Under the pieces are notes generated by a model. That model worked only from the letters and a program-made list of their open reading frames with translations. It was not told the origin of the DNA and ran no database searches. This document shows positions 1 through 10,142 of a stretch of DNA of 64,000 nt, one piece after another. The stretch comes from Nitrospirota bacterium (lineage in GTDB: Bacteria > Nitrospirota > JACRHL01). The DNA lies in the NCBI GenBank assembly GCA_016212085.1, contig JACRHL010000018.1:71487-135486 (forward strand). Reading direction: 5' to 3'. The first letter of the stretch is position 1. The number at the start of each line of letters is the position of its first letter. The position numbers and the translations under genes were made by a program.

Positions 1-194
1 AGGACGTGTTCGAGGAATTCCGCCAGCTCTCCGACGGCGAGCGGGCCGGGGGTTCGGGTCTGGGCTTGTCCATTACCCGGAAACTTGTAGAATTGCACGG
101 TGGAACCATTTGGGTGGAGGAGACGCCGGGCGGCGGCGCCACCTTCGTGGTGCGCCTTCCCGAGAATCCACCGCCCCCGCCCGGAGCCGTCTAG
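1..194 (+). CDS. Sensor histidine kinase, C-terminal HATPase part (5' truncated by window edge)
   Basis: Frame reads ..DVFEEFRQLSDGERAGGSGLGLSITRKLVELHGGTIWVEETPGGGATFVVRLP, the G1/G2 box of HATPase_c. Confidence 0.9.
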   Translation, partial: DVFEEFRQLSDGERAGGSGLGLSITRKLVELHGGTIWVEETPGGGATFVVRLPENPPPPPGAV

Positions 195-221
195 GGCACA
201 CACCGCTTACCTGGAGACCCC

Positions 222-1553
222 ATGGCCAAGATCCTGCTGGTTGACGACAACCCCCAGAACATCGAACTGCTCTCCCTGCGCCTGAACGCCGCCGGCCACG
301 ACACCCTGGAGGCGCGCAACGGCGAGGAGGCCCTGAAGCGGGTGGCCTCGGACTTCCCCGACCTGATGATCCTCGACTTGCAGATGCCCAAGGTGGACGG
401 CCTGGCGGTGCTCAAGAAGCTCAAGGAGGACAAGAACGACATGCCGGTGGTGGTGATCTCGGCGTTCGCCACCGTGGAGCGGGCGGTGGAGGCCATGAAG
501 GCCGGTGCCCTCGACTTCATCACCAAGCCGTTCGATCCCACCCACCTGGAACTGGTGGTGGAACGCGCCCTGGAGCGCACCAGCCTGACCACCCAGAACC
601 GCTTCCTGAAGCAGGAGCTGAACGCCCGCTACCACTTCGTGCTCGGCACCAGCCAGGTGATGGCCGCCGCCTACGAGGCCATGCTGCGCGCCGCCGCCAC
701 CGAGGTGCCGATCCTCGTCCAGGGCGAGAACGGCACCGGCAAGGAGGTGGCGGCGCGGGTGATCCACAAGGAGTCGGCGCGGGGCGCCGGGCCGTTCGTC
801 GCCGTGCGCTGCGGCGCCATGAACGCCAGGCAGCTCGCCGACGACCTGTTCGGCAACGCGGACCGCAAGGGCAAGGTGGAGCAGGCCGCCGGCGGCACCC
901 TGTTCTTCGACGAGCTGGGCAAGCTGTCGCCCGCCATCCAGGACAAGCTGATCACCCTCATCGACAGCCACGGCTTTACCCGCGAGGGGGGCAGCACGAT
1001 GATCCCGGCCGACGTGCGGGTGATCGCCGCGTCCACCATCGAGATGGCCAACGCCGTGGCCGAGGGCACCTTCCGCGAGGACGTGTTGAACCGCTTCGCC
1101 AGGGGGCGCATCAAGCTGCCCGCCCTGCGCGAGCGGCGCGAGGACATCCCGGTGCTGGTGGAGTATTTCGTCGAGAAGACCAAGCGCGAGGTGGGCCGCG
1201 ACATGCGCGGCGTGAGCGAGGCGGCCATGCAGGCCCTGTCCACCTATCACTGGCCCGGCAACGTGCGCGAGCTGGCCAACATCGTCGAGCGCGCCGTGTC
1301 CACCGGGCGCGACGAGATGGTGGAACCGGCCGACCTGGGCATCGCCGTGCGCGAGGTGCTGGCGGGCCCGCAGGCGGGGCAGTGGACCACCTGCTCCGGC
1401 CCCTACGAAAAGCAGCTTCGGGAGGCGCGCCGCCACATCGTGCTGGTCGCCCTGCGCGAGGCGGAGGGCGACATTCCCAAGGCGGCCCGGCTGCTGGAAC
1501 TGCCCGAGGCGGCCCTGAACGCCATGCTGGGGGAGCTGGAAATCCGCCGCTGA
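222..1553 (+). CDS. NtrC-like response regulator: receiver domain plus AAA+ domain lacking GAFTGA
   Basis: N-terminal receiver (LLVDDNPQN, MILDLQMPKVDG, FITKPFD); Walker A GENGTGKE; Walker B GGTLFFDELG; WPGNVREL; no GAFTGA between LFG and GGTLFF. Confidence 0.9.
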   Translation: MAKILLVDDNPQNIELLSLRLNAAGHDTLEARNGEEALKRVASDFPDLMILDLQMPKVDGLAVLKKLKEDKNDMPVVVISAFATVERAVEAMKAGALDFITKPFDPTHLELVVERALERTSLTTQNRFLKQELNARYHFVLGTSQVMAAAYEAMLRAAATEVPILVQGENGTGKEVAARVIHKESARGAGPFVAVRCGAMNARQLADDLFGNADRKGKVEQAAGGTLFFDELGKLSPAIQDKLITLIDSHGFTREGGSTMIPADVRVIAASTIEMANAVAEGTFREDVLNRFARGRIKLPALRERREDIPVLVEYFVEKTKREVGRDMRGVSEAAMQALSTYHWPGNVRELANIVERAVSTGRDEMVEPADLGIAVREVLAGPQAGQWTTCSGPYEKQLREARRHIVLVALREAEGDIPKAARLLELPEAALNAMLGELEIRR

Positions 1554-1710
1554 CGGCCTTCCATGCCGGTCCCGCCGCGCGCCGGCAGGGGGCCGCGGCA
1601 GGGGTGGTGAGCCGCGGACGCGGGCGGATCACCGCCCGCCTTGCCCCTGGCATGGCCGCCGGATGCCCCGCCATGCCCAGGCATGATGGACGCGGACGGG
1701 CGCCTGGACT

Positions 1711-3468
1711 ATGATCTTCCGTCCCATGTCCAACGCCTCCCCCACCCTGCGCCGCGTGTCGCGCTTCCATCTGGCCCTGGTGGCCGCGTTACTGGCGTTC
1801 TCGGCGCTGGTGACCACCCTGTTCGCCGCCCGCGTGCCGCTGCGCGACCAGTGGCGCATCCTGGGCACCTATCTGCAACATCCGGGCATCGAAGGCCTGT
1901 GGGCGCCGCAGAACGGGCACATCACCTTCTTCCCCGGCCTGCTCTACCGGGCGGATCTGCACTGGTTCGCGGCGGACGGCACGCTGCTGCTGTGGGTCAT
2001 GCACCTGTGCAACCTGGGGGTGGCGCTGCTGCTGGCGGGAACGGCCCTGCGCGCGCCGGGCGGCAAGTTGCTGCGCCCCATGGCGGCGGCGTTCGCCGTG
2101 TTCTGCCTGTACTGGCTGGGCAATACCTTGCACCTCACCTGGGGGCAGGGGGTGGCCCACCATTTGATGGTGTTCACCCTGCTGCTGGCCCTGATGGCGG
2201 CGCAGCGGGCGGGCCGCGCGCAACGTCCGGGGCCGTGGCTGGCGCTGGCCTGCGGGCTGGCGCTGGTGGCCAGCTACAGCTTTGGCAACGGCCTGCTGGC
2301 GTGGCCGCTGCTGATCGGCGTGGGGTGGCTGGCGGGCGTGCCAAGGCGGGCGCTGCTGAGGCTGGCGCTGGTGGCGGGGCTGGCGGTTGCCGTCTACCTG
2401 CTGTCCGTTCCCGGCCACGGGGCGCAGCCGTGGGTGCGCGCCACGTGGCGGCATTTCCTGGACCTGCTGGTCATTTTCCTGGGGGCGCCGGTGGCCCACG
2501 CCCTGGACTTCCTGGTTCCGCTGACCACCCCGGCCACGGTGGGGGTGGCGCGCTGGTCGGGTATCGCCATGCTGGCGGCGGGGGTGGCGGCGGCACTGGT
2601 GGCGTGGCGGCGCCGCGTCACCGCGCCGGGGGCGATCCGGGCCTTCGCCGTGCTGGCGCTGGTGGTGGGCACCGCCCTGCTGGTGGCGTGGACGCGGGTG
2701 GAGCAGTTCGGTCCCGCCGTGGGCGCCTCGCAGCGCTACGTGGTGTGGGGCGCGCTGTATCTGGCGGCGCTGGCGGCGTTGCTGCCGCACCTGCTGGACG
2801 GCGACTCGGCCACCGCCGCCACGGCGCTGCTGGTGGCGACGCTGTTCATGGTGCCCACCCACCTCAAGATGGGCCTGGGAACCGCCCGCGCGGCCCACGG
2901 CGCGGCGGAAACGGCGCTGGCCCTGGGCACCGTCGTGCATGACGACCGCATGGTGCTTGCCTACCTGGCGGACAGCGGCCGGTACGACATCGTCTACAAC
3001 GTGTCCCTGGCCCTCCGCAAGCGCGCCCTGGGCCCGTTTGACGACCCCTTGATGCGCCTCGCCGGAACCCCCTTCCCGCGCCATTTCAAGCTGGTGGGGG
3101 TGGACCGCTGCCAGGGGGCGCTGGAACGCATCGACCCGGTGGAAGGCACCCAGCCCAGGGGCTGGCGCGTGTCCGGCTGGGCATGGGACGTGGCGGCGCG
3201 GCGGCCACCGGCGTTCGTGGTGTTCATCAACCCCGCTGGCGAGATCCGGGGCGTGGCGCGCTTCAGCCGGAGCGGCGGCGGCCGGGCTGAGGAGGGGGCG
3301 GGGGTGAGGCTGGCCCGCCTCCTGTCACCGGAGCTGCCCGGTCTGCTGGGCGTCGGCAACGGCTGGTTCGGCTACGTGCACCCCACCCGGCGCCTGCTGC
3401 CGCTGGCGGTGCTGGCGGACGGAAGCAGCGCCTGCCCGTTGCCCGTGACGGTGGGTGGAAAATCCTAG
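1711..3468 (+). CDS. Multi-pass membrane protein of unknown function
   Basis: 585 aa ORF with many hydrophobic segments and a soluble C-terminal portion. Confidence 0.7.
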   Translation: MIFRPMSNASPTLRRVSRFHLALVAALLAFSALVTTLFAARVPLRDQWRILGTYLQHPGIEGLWAPQNGHITFFPGLLYRADLHWFAADGTLLLWVMHLCNLGVALLLAGTALRAPGGKLLRPMAAAFAVFCLYWLGNTLHLTWGQGVAHHLMVFTLLLALMAAQRAGRAQRPGPWLALACGLALVASYSFGNGLLAWPLLIGVGWLAGVPRRALLRLALVAGLAVAVYLLSVPGHGAQPWVRATWRHFLDLLVIFLGAPVAHALDFLVPLTTPATVGVARWSGIAMLAAGVAAALVAWRRRVTAPGAIRAFAVLALVVGTALLVAWTRVEQFGPAVGASQRYVVWGALYLAALAALLPHLLDGDSATAATALLVATLFMVPTHLKMGLGTARAAHGAAETALALGTVVHDDRMVLAYLADSGRYDIVYNVSLALRKRALGPFDDPLMRLAGTPFPRHFKLVGVDRCQGALERIDPVEGTQPRGWRVSGWAWDVAARRPPAFVVFINPAGEIRGVARFSRSGGGRAEEGAGVRLARLLSPELPGLLGVGNGWFGYVHPTRRLLPLAVLADGSSACPLPVTVGGKS

Positions 3469-5292
3469 CTAGAACGGGAACACCAGCGGCACAATCGCCA
3501 GGGTCAGCGCCATGGCGATGAGCTGCAACGGCACCCCCAGCTTCACGAAATCCATGAAGCGGTAGCGGCCCGGCGCCAGCACCAGGGTGTTGACCGGCGT
3601 GGCCATGGGGGTGCTGAAGGCGCTGGTCGCGGCGATGGCGACGGTCATCATGAACGGCGCCGGCTGCAACCCCATCCCCGCCGCCGCGGCCATGGCGATG
3701 GGGGCCACCAGCACCGCGGTGGCGGTGTTGGAAATGAACTGGCTGAGCAGGGAGGTGAGCAGGAACAGCCCGGCGCACAGGGCCAGCGGTCCGTGGCTGC
3801 CGACGCCGGCCACCAGGGCGCCCACGATCAGGGTGACGCCGCCGGTCTTCTCCAGGGCGGCCGCCAGGGGCAGCATGCCGGCGATGAGCACCAGGCTGCT
3901 CCAGTTCATGGCGCGGTACGATTCGTCCATGGTCACGCAGCGGCAGGCCACCATGGCCAGCGCCGCCAGCAGCGCCGCCACCACGGCGGGCACGGCGCCG
4001 GTGGTCATCAGCGCCAGCATGGCCGCCACGATGCCCAGGGCCAGCGGCGCCCGGTCCGCATGGGGCGGCGCGTCGTCCAGCTCGGCGGGGGTTTCCAGCA
4101 CCACGAACACGCGCGGCTGGTGGCTCAGGGCCTGGATCTGCTTCCAGCCGCCCAGGAGCAGGAGCGTGTCGCCCATGGCCAGGCGGGTCTCGGTGAAGTG
4201 TGCCGGAACCGGCCTGCCGTCGCGCCGCAGGCCGATCACCGACAGGCCGCTGTGGTGGCGGAAACGCGCCTCCTGGATGCTCTTGCCCAGCAGGGGCGAC
4301 TCGGGCGGGATGAGCACCTCGGCGGCGCCGAACACCTGGTGCATGCGGCGCAGTTCCCCCTCGGGAAAGCCCAGGTGCTCCAGGTCCAGCCCGGCGCACA
4401 GGCGTTCCACGTCGTCGGCGGCGCCCTCGGCGAACAGCAGGTCGCCCACCTCCATGCGGGTTGTCTCCAGCACCGGCATCAGGCTCGGCAGCAGCAGGCC
4501 GTCGCGCTTGATGCCCACCACGGTCACCCGGAAGGCGCGGCGCAGGCCGTGGTCGAACACCGTCTCACCCGCCAGGGCCGAGCCGGGGCGCACCCGCAGC
4601 CGGTGCAGGCGCCCCTCCACGCCGTAGCGGCGGGCGAACTCCCGCAGCGGCGGGTGGCCGGGGCCGTCCGCGCGCGTGTCGCGGGCGGGCAGCAGAAGGC
4701 GCACGGCGACGGGCAGATAGGCCAGGCCCGCCACCAGGATGGCCAGGCCGATGGGGGTGAAGTCGAAGAAGCGGAACGGGGCGAAGCCCGCCTGCTCCAT
4801 GGCGGCGCTGGCCACCAGGTTGGGCGGGGTGCCGATCAGGGTGAGCATGCCGCCGATGAGCGACGCGTAGGCCAGCGGCAGCAGCAGCCGCCCCGGCGAC
4901 AGGTTCGCCTCCCTGGCCAGGCTGAGCACCACGGGGATGAAGATGGCCACCGCGCCGGTGGAGCTCATGAAGGCGGACAGCACGGCCACCGTCGGCAGCA
5001 GGAACAGCAGCAGGCGGGTTTCGCCGGTGCCGCCCATGCGCAGCAGCCAGGCCCCCACGGCGGCGGCCACGCCGGTGCGGAACAGCCCCTCGCCCACCAC
5101 GAACAGGGCGGCGATGAGCAGCACCACCGGGTCGCCAAAGCCCGCCACCGCCTGGCCCACCGTCAGCACGCCCGACAGGGGCAGGGTGATGATGACCAGC
5201 AGCGCCACCACGTCCAGGCGCACCTTGTCGCTGACGAACAGGACGATGGTGACGGCCAGCAGGCCGAACACGAAAAGCATGTCGCCGGGCAT
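3469..5292 (-). CDS. SLC13-family permease with two TrkA-C (RCK_C) domains
   Basis: MLFVFGLLAVTIVLFVSDKVRLDVVALLVI start, duplicated TrkA-C-like segments mid-protein, SNTATAVLVAPIA and STPMATPVNTLV motifs. ORF opens at 5400; internal Met at 5292 is more likely. Confidence 0.85.
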   Translation of the reverse strand: MPGDMLFVFGLLAVTIVLFVSDKVRLDVVALLVIITLPLSGVLTVGQAVAGFGDPVVLLIAALFVVGEGLFRTGVAAAVGAWLLRMGGTGETRLLLFLLPTVAVLSAFMSSTGAVAIFIPVVLSLAREANLSPGRLLLPLAYASLIGGMLTLIGTPPNLVASAAMEQAGFAPFRFFDFTPIGLAILVAGLAYLPVAVRLLLPARDTRADGPGHPPLREFARRYGVEGRLHRLRVRPGSALAGETVFDHGLRRAFRVTVVGIKRDGLLLPSLMPVLETTRMEVGDLLFAEGAADDVERLCAGLDLEHLGFPEGELRRMHQVFGAAEVLIPPESPLLGKSIQEARFRHHSGLSVIGLRRDGRPVPAHFTETRLAMGDTLLLLGGWKQIQALSHQPRVFVVLETPAELDDAPPHADRAPLALGIVAAMLALMTTGAVPAVVAALLAALAMVACRCVTMDESYRAMNWSSLVLIAGMLPLAAALEKTGGVTLIVGALVAGVGSHGPLALCAGLFLLTSLLSQFISNTATAVLVAPIAMAAAAGMGLQPAPFMMTVAIAATSAFSTPMATPVNTLVLAPGRYRFMDFVKLGVPLQLIAMALTLAIVPLVFPF

Positions 5293-5647
5293 GATCTCCC
5301 CCAAGCAGGACAGCCACCTGCGCTCTCTTCGGCGGCCGGGGCGGCGGGCTGGAGAGGGAGACGTCAGCGGGCGGCCGCCGTCCGGTGCCGGTTCGCTCAC
5401 TGCCCCCAGGCCACTGGCGGCTGCATGAGCAGGTTGCCACGCTGCGGGCGAACCCCTGCAAGAAGGTAAACCGGAGGGCGGCGGAAGGCAAAAAAAGGCG
5501 GCCCAGCCCGGCCGCCTCTTTCAGGAAAATGCTTGCGGGGGAATGCAACCCATTATATTTGCTTTTCCACGTTCAGAGCAAAATGCCCTAGTTTTTCAGT
5601 TTGTTAACACCCAAAAGCCCATCCGATTTCGCGGCTATGCTCGGGGA

Positions 5648-5704
5648 TTAAGTATTGTGTCCCCGGAAATCCAACATCCCGAGTTCTGCGGACAAAATAC
5701 TTAA
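5648..5704. repeat. Imperfect palindrome TTAAGTATTGTGTCC...GGACAAAATACTTAA
   Basis: 14/15 inverted match, arms 5648-5662 and 5690-5704. Confidence 0.7.
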
Positions 5705-5758
5705 TTCGGACGAGGTTGGTTGCGGGAAACTGCCTTGGACGAGAGCGACATCCGCAAA

Positions 5759-6337
5759 TTACTTCGCTTTTCCGCGTCCGTCAGACACTCGGCTGCGCTC
5801 AAGCACAGCGAGGAATTCTACGACATGGTTTTTGACGAGATCGTCGAAGGGACACGGGCCGCCCACCCATTTCTCGTGTACGTCGTCCACTAGGGCTTGC
5901 AGGGCAGCAAAGTATTTTTCGTCCTCGCCTTGGGGAAAGGATCCGAGGGCATCATCGTTCATCAGCGTCTCGAAATCATTGTGGGCCAAGGTCTTATTTC
6001 GTGCGGGTTTGATGCATTCCCACAAGCCATTAAGTTTACGTTGAAGCCCTTCTATATGTTCCGCTTGCTCTCCCCAATTACCAAATCGGATCATGTAATC
6101 GATAGTGAGATTCAAACGGTCTTTTTGTATCGCAGGGTCATGCAATTTTGCGATCTGCTGAAGGCAATACTCTTGCGTAATGATGGACAACCGATTGGTG
6201 AATTCAAGCGATTTACCAATGTTGTTATCGGGTGTTTTGTTATCGTCAAACAAGCACTTATGCATCATCCAGCTTTGGTATACCCAGTCGCATAGTTTGC
6301 AAAATGTGATCGCGGTGTCTTCGGATGTCGGATCCAT
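5759..6337 (-). CDS. HEPN-like AbiU2-type protein
   Basis: 192 aa, ARNKTLAHND (R-x5-H-type HEPN motif), low-GC context. Confidence 0.6.
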   Translation of the reverse strand: MDPTSEDTAITFCKLCDWVYQSWMMHKCLFDDNKTPDNNIGKSLEFTNRLSIITQEYCLQQIAKLHDPAIQKDRLNLTIDYMIRFGNWGEQAEHIEGLQRKLNGLWECIKPARNKTLAHNDFETLMNDDALGSFPQGEDEKYFAALQALVDDVHEKWVGGPCPFDDLVKNHVVEFLAVLERSRVSDGRGKAK

Positions 6338-6579
6338 GACGGTTCCTCTCGACCTTCGATGATGACGAATTGACGGTCGGCCTATAGCATTGGTTGCGGT
6401 AGCGCAGGTTCAATTTCTTGCCACAACCCGTTCGTCCCCGAGTGGCCGTCCGGTTTGCCGGTGCTTTCATAGCCCATCGAGTCCGATCTCGACTATCCCA
6501 TCGGTAGCGCGCACCATTCGACCACCCATCGTTACAAACATTGTGATACCGAACTTCTACGCCGGTTGGCTGTAAAACG

Positions 6580-6620
6580 CAACAAGGGGTCAGGCCCGTG
6601 GATGGCCTGACCCCTTGTTG
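6580..6620. terminator. Perfect 17-bp stem / 7-nt loop hairpin downstream of tRNA-fMet (minus strand); possibly a REP-type element
   Basis: CAACAAGGGGTCAGGCC-cgtggat-GGCCTGACCCCTTGTTG, followed on the minus strand by GTTTTACA. Confidence 0.65.
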
Positions 6621-6633
6621 ATGGGCGGAAAAA

Positions 6634-6710
<77 letters not shown>

Positions 6711-6848
6711 ACGAAGACCCTTATTATGGAGAGCCGGTCGGGCCGTGTCAACAGCGATTCGTGCCAATCCGGGAATCCCCCCTCGCGTGCGCCGCCGGCC
6801 GCGCCGGGTGTACGGTAACGCATGCAATCACTTTTGAGGGGAGGCGCG

Positions 6849-7562
6849 ATGGACGATCTGACCGGACGGGTGGCGCTGGTGACCGGCGGCGCCAGCGGCA
6901 TCGGGCTGGCGGTGGCGCGGGGTTTTCTGGCGGCGGGGCTCAAGGTGGCTATCGCCGGGCGGCGGCGCGGCCGCCTGAACGAGGCGGCGGCATCCCTGCG
7001 CGCGGCCCCCGGCGGCGAGGTGCTGGCCGTGCCCGCCGACGTGGCGGAGCGGGACCAGGTGGATGCCCTGGTGCAAGCGGTGGTGGACCGCTTCGGCGCC
7101 CTGGACGTGCTGGTGAACAACGCGGGCATCGGCCTGTTCGGAAACGTGGCCGAAAGCGATCCGGCGGACTGGCAACGGGTGCTGGCGGTCAACACCACCG
7201 GCCCCTACCTGTGCGCGCGGGCCGCGTGGCCGCACCTGGCGGCGCGGGGCGGGGGGCACGTCATCCATATTGCGTCCCTGTCCGGCAAGGAGGGGTTCGC
7301 CGGGGCATCCGCCTACTGCGCGTCCAAGTTCGGGCTCATGGGGCTGTCGGAGGTGCTGCGCGCGGAGGGGGAGGCGGCGGGCATCAAGGTCACCGCCATC
7401 TGCCCCGGCTATGTGGACACCCCCATGGTGGCCGGGGTGGGCGTGCCGGCCGAGGTGATGATCCGCCCGGAGGACGTGGCGGCCACCTGCCTGTACCTGC
7501 TGCGCCTGTCGCCCTATGCCTCGGTGCCCGAGGTGGTCATCCGCCGGGCGGGGGCGGGTTAG
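6849..7562 (+). CDS. SDR family oxidoreductase
   Basis: TGGASGIG nucleotide-binding motif, NNAG, YCASKFG active site. Confidence 0.92.
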   Translation: MDDLTGRVALVTGGASGIGLAVARGFLAAGLKVAIAGRRRGRLNEAAASLRAAPGGEVLAVPADVAERDQVDALVQAVVDRFGALDVLVNNAGIGLFGNVAESDPADWQRVLAVNTTGPYLCARAAWPHLAARGGGHVIHIASLSGKEGFAGASAYCASKFGLMGLSEVLRAEGEAAGIKVTAICPGYVDTPMVAGVGVPAEVMIRPEDVAATCLYLLRLSPYASVPEVVIRRAGAG

Positions 7563-9658
7563 CCGGAAATGTCGATGGCGGCGGGGGCCTGGCCGCTCCG
7601 GTGCCGCGCCCACATGGCCGCATAGGCCCGTTCGATGCCGTGGGCGTAGCGCGCCGCGTCGAACAGGGGGCCGCCGCGGGCCGCCGCCACCCGTTCCCGC
7701 AGCGCGTCCAGGCGGGCGGGATCGGTGGCCAGGGCGATGGCGGTGGCCACGTAGGCACCGGCGTCCGGCGCGATGAGGTCCTCCAGGCCGGCGGCCGTGA
7801 GCAGGCTGCCCGCCACCCGCCCGGCGAAGGTGTCGCCCGCCAGGGTGAGCACCGGGCAGCCGCCCCACAGGGCGTCCACGGCGGTGGCGTGGGCGTTGTA
7901 GGGCAGGGTGTCCAGGAACAGGTCCGCAATCCGGTAGCGCGCCAGGTGGTCGTGGGTGTCCGGCACCTTGGGGGCGAACACGATGCGCGCCGGGTCGATG
8001 CCGTGCGCCGCCGCGTGGCCGCGCAGGTTGCGCTCCGCCTCCGGGATGGGGGTGGACAGCCACAGGCAGGCATCTGGCACGGCGCGCAGGATTTCCATCC
8101 AGCGGCGGAACACCTCCGGGGCGATCTTGTAGCTGTGGTTGAAGCTGCACAGCACCGGACCGTGCGGGGGCAGGCCGCACCCTTCGCGGTCCGGGGCCGG
8201 GTTCGGCTCCGGGTGGGCGCGGTGGCCCGGCATGAAGCAGCCGGGCAGGCGCGCCGGCCGCTCGGAAAAGTGGCGCTCCGCGCCGGGGGGCAGCACGAAG
8301 CGGTCGGCGATCACATAGTCGGTGAAATCCGTGCCCGAGGTGGCCGCATATCCCAGCATCAGCACCTGCACCGGTGCCGGGCGGAAGGCCAGGATCTCCG
8401 TTCTGGCCCCCTTGGTGTGGCCCATCAGGTCCACCAGGATGTCCACCCCGTCCGCATGGATGCGGCGGGCCGCCTCCGCGTGGCTCGAGGGCGCCAGGTC
8501 CACGAAGGCGTCGCCGCTTTCGGCGATCTGGCGGCGGATGGCGCTGCCGTCGTCCGGCCCATGGCTGTAGGCGATCACCCGGAAACGGCTCCGGTCGTGG
8601 TGGCGCAGCAGCTCCGCCATGAGGAACGCCACCGGGTGGCGGCGGAAGTCGCCGGACAGGTAGCCGATGGTGATGGGCCCGGTTTCGGGCGTGGCATGCG
8701 CGAAGGCCGGGGTGATGCCGGCGAACGCCTTGCGGGCGAAGCGCCGGGCGCAGTCGAGCTGCTGGGCCGGGGTGCTGGGCATGGAGAGCAGCGGGAACGG
8801 CCGCACCTCGCCGCCGGCGCTGGGGAAGCGCGCCAGCACCTGGCGCTCCAGCTCCGCCAAGCCGTCCCACGCGCACATCTTTTGCAGCAGGTGGGCCAGC
8901 AGGGAGCGGGTTTCCAGCAGGGAATCGTCGGCCCGGATGGCCTCTTGGTAGGCGGCCACCGCCTCCCCGGTCCGGCCCGCCTCCGCCAGGGCGTTGCCCA
9001 GGTTGTTGAGGGAGCGGCCGTGGCCGGGGCGCAGGGTCAAGGCGGCCTGGTACGCCGCCAGCGCGGGTGCCACGCGGCGCAGGGCCATGAGCGTGTTGCC
9101 CAGGTTGTCGTGGGCCTCGGCCATGGCCGGCTGGCTTGCGATGGCCGCCTGGAACGCCGCCGCCGCCGCCTCGAAGGCGCCGCCCTCGTGGAGCAGGTTG
9201 CCCAGGTTGTACTGGGCCTCGGCGAAGCCGGGCTGGAGGGCCACCGCGCGCCGGTAGGCGGCCAGCGCCGCCTCCACACGCCCGGCGGCGCGCAGCATGA
9301 TGCCCAGGTTGTAGTGGGGCGCCGCCTGTTCCGGCGCCATGGCGACCGCCTGCTCCATGGTGGCGATGGCCTCCTCCAGCCGCCCCGCCTGTTGCAGGGC
9401 GGTGGCCAGGAAGGCGCGCGTGTCGGCCCGCTCCGGCCGCGCCCTGGCCGCGGCGTGCAGCGCCTTGGCCGCCTCCGCCGCCTTGCCCTGCTGGAGCAGG
9501 GCCATCCCCAGGAAGTGCAGCGCGTCCGGCTGGTTCGGCTGGCGCGACAGGACGTGGCGGTACAGGCGCTCCGCGTCCTTCAGGCGCCCCGCCCGGTGCA
9601 GGCGGGCGGCCTCGGCCAGGGGATCGCCGCCCTCCGGATTGTGCCCTCGTGTCGCCAT
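7559..9658 (-). CDS. TPR-repeat O-GlcNAc transferase (SPINDLY/OGT type, GT41)
   Basis: N-terminal TPRs (NLGN..A..), C-terminal IGYLSGDFRRHPVAFL, VDILVDLMGHTKGARTEILAFRPAPVQ. Confidence 0.9.
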   Translation of the reverse strand: MATRGHNPEGGDPLAEAARLHRAGRLKDAERLYRHVLSRQPNQPDALHFLGMALLQQGKAAEAAKALHAAARARPERADTRAFLATALQQAGRLEEAIATMEQAVAMAPEQAAPHYNLGIMLRAAGRVEAALAAYRRAVALQPGFAEAQYNLGNLLHEGGAFEAAAAAFQAAIASQPAMAEAHDNLGNTLMALRRVAPALAAYQAALTLRPGHGRSLNNLGNALAEAGRTGEAVAAYQEAIRADDSLLETRSLLAHLLQKMCAWDGLAELERQVLARFPSAGGEVRPFPLLSMPSTPAQQLDCARRFARKAFAGITPAFAHATPETGPITIGYLSGDFRRHPVAFLMAELLRHHDRSRFRVIAYSHGPDDGSAIRRQIAESGDAFVDLAPSSHAEAARRIHADGVDILVDLMGHTKGARTEILAFRPAPVQVLMLGYAATSGTDFTDYVIADRFVLPPGAERHFSERPARLPGCFMPGHRAHPEPNPAPDREGCGLPPHGPVLCSFNHSYKIAPEVFRRWMEILRAVPDACLWLSTPIPEAERNLRGHAAAHGIDPARIVFAPKVPDTHDHLARYRIADLFLDTLPYNAHATAVDALWGGCPVLTLAGDTFAGRVAGSLLTAAGLEDLIAPDAGAYVATAIALATDPARLDALRERVAAARGGPLFDAARYAHGIERAYAAMWARHRSGQAPAAIDISG

Positions 9659-10142
9659 GAATCGCCTCGCTTGGCCGCCCATGGTACCGGATCGGCACGG
9701 CGAGGGGTAGGGCGAACCCCGCCCTGGCAATCCGGCCGTGCGGGTGCTACCGTTCTTGGGGCGAAGCCGGCCCCATTGCGCTCTCCGTCCCGCCATCGGA
9801 TTTGCCCATGCGCCCCACCCTCACGCAGCGGGTCGAGACGCTCCTCGACCGTACCGAATCGGCCCCCAGCCCGGCGCACGCGGACGCACTGCCGCGCGAG
9901 GCCCTGGCGCCCGGCGTGGGTGTTGGCGTGGGTGGGGTTGGCGCTGGCCGGGCAACCTCCGGGCCGCCATGGGGGCACCTCTCAAAACCGTCGCCAGCGG
10001 TCCCGTCCCGCCTGTCGTGTTTCCGTCGTTCTCCGCCGCCCACGCCTGTAGCGCCGACCTGGCCACCCTGGGGCTGTTGCTCGCCGCATTGGGAAACGAG
10101 GCGGAGGGCAGGATGTGAGGCACAAAAAGCCGGGAACGGGAG

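Noticed and set aside
207-1436. 409-aa antisense ORF and similar long minus/plus shadows (1789-3084 -, 3793-5469 +, 14211-17741 -, 19201-20901 -, 23115-24839 +, 24671-26998 +, 26919-28793 +)
   Set aside because: Opposite strand of well-supported genes; compositions (His/Gly/Arg/Gln-rich, no domains) are typical of GC-rich shadow ORFs.
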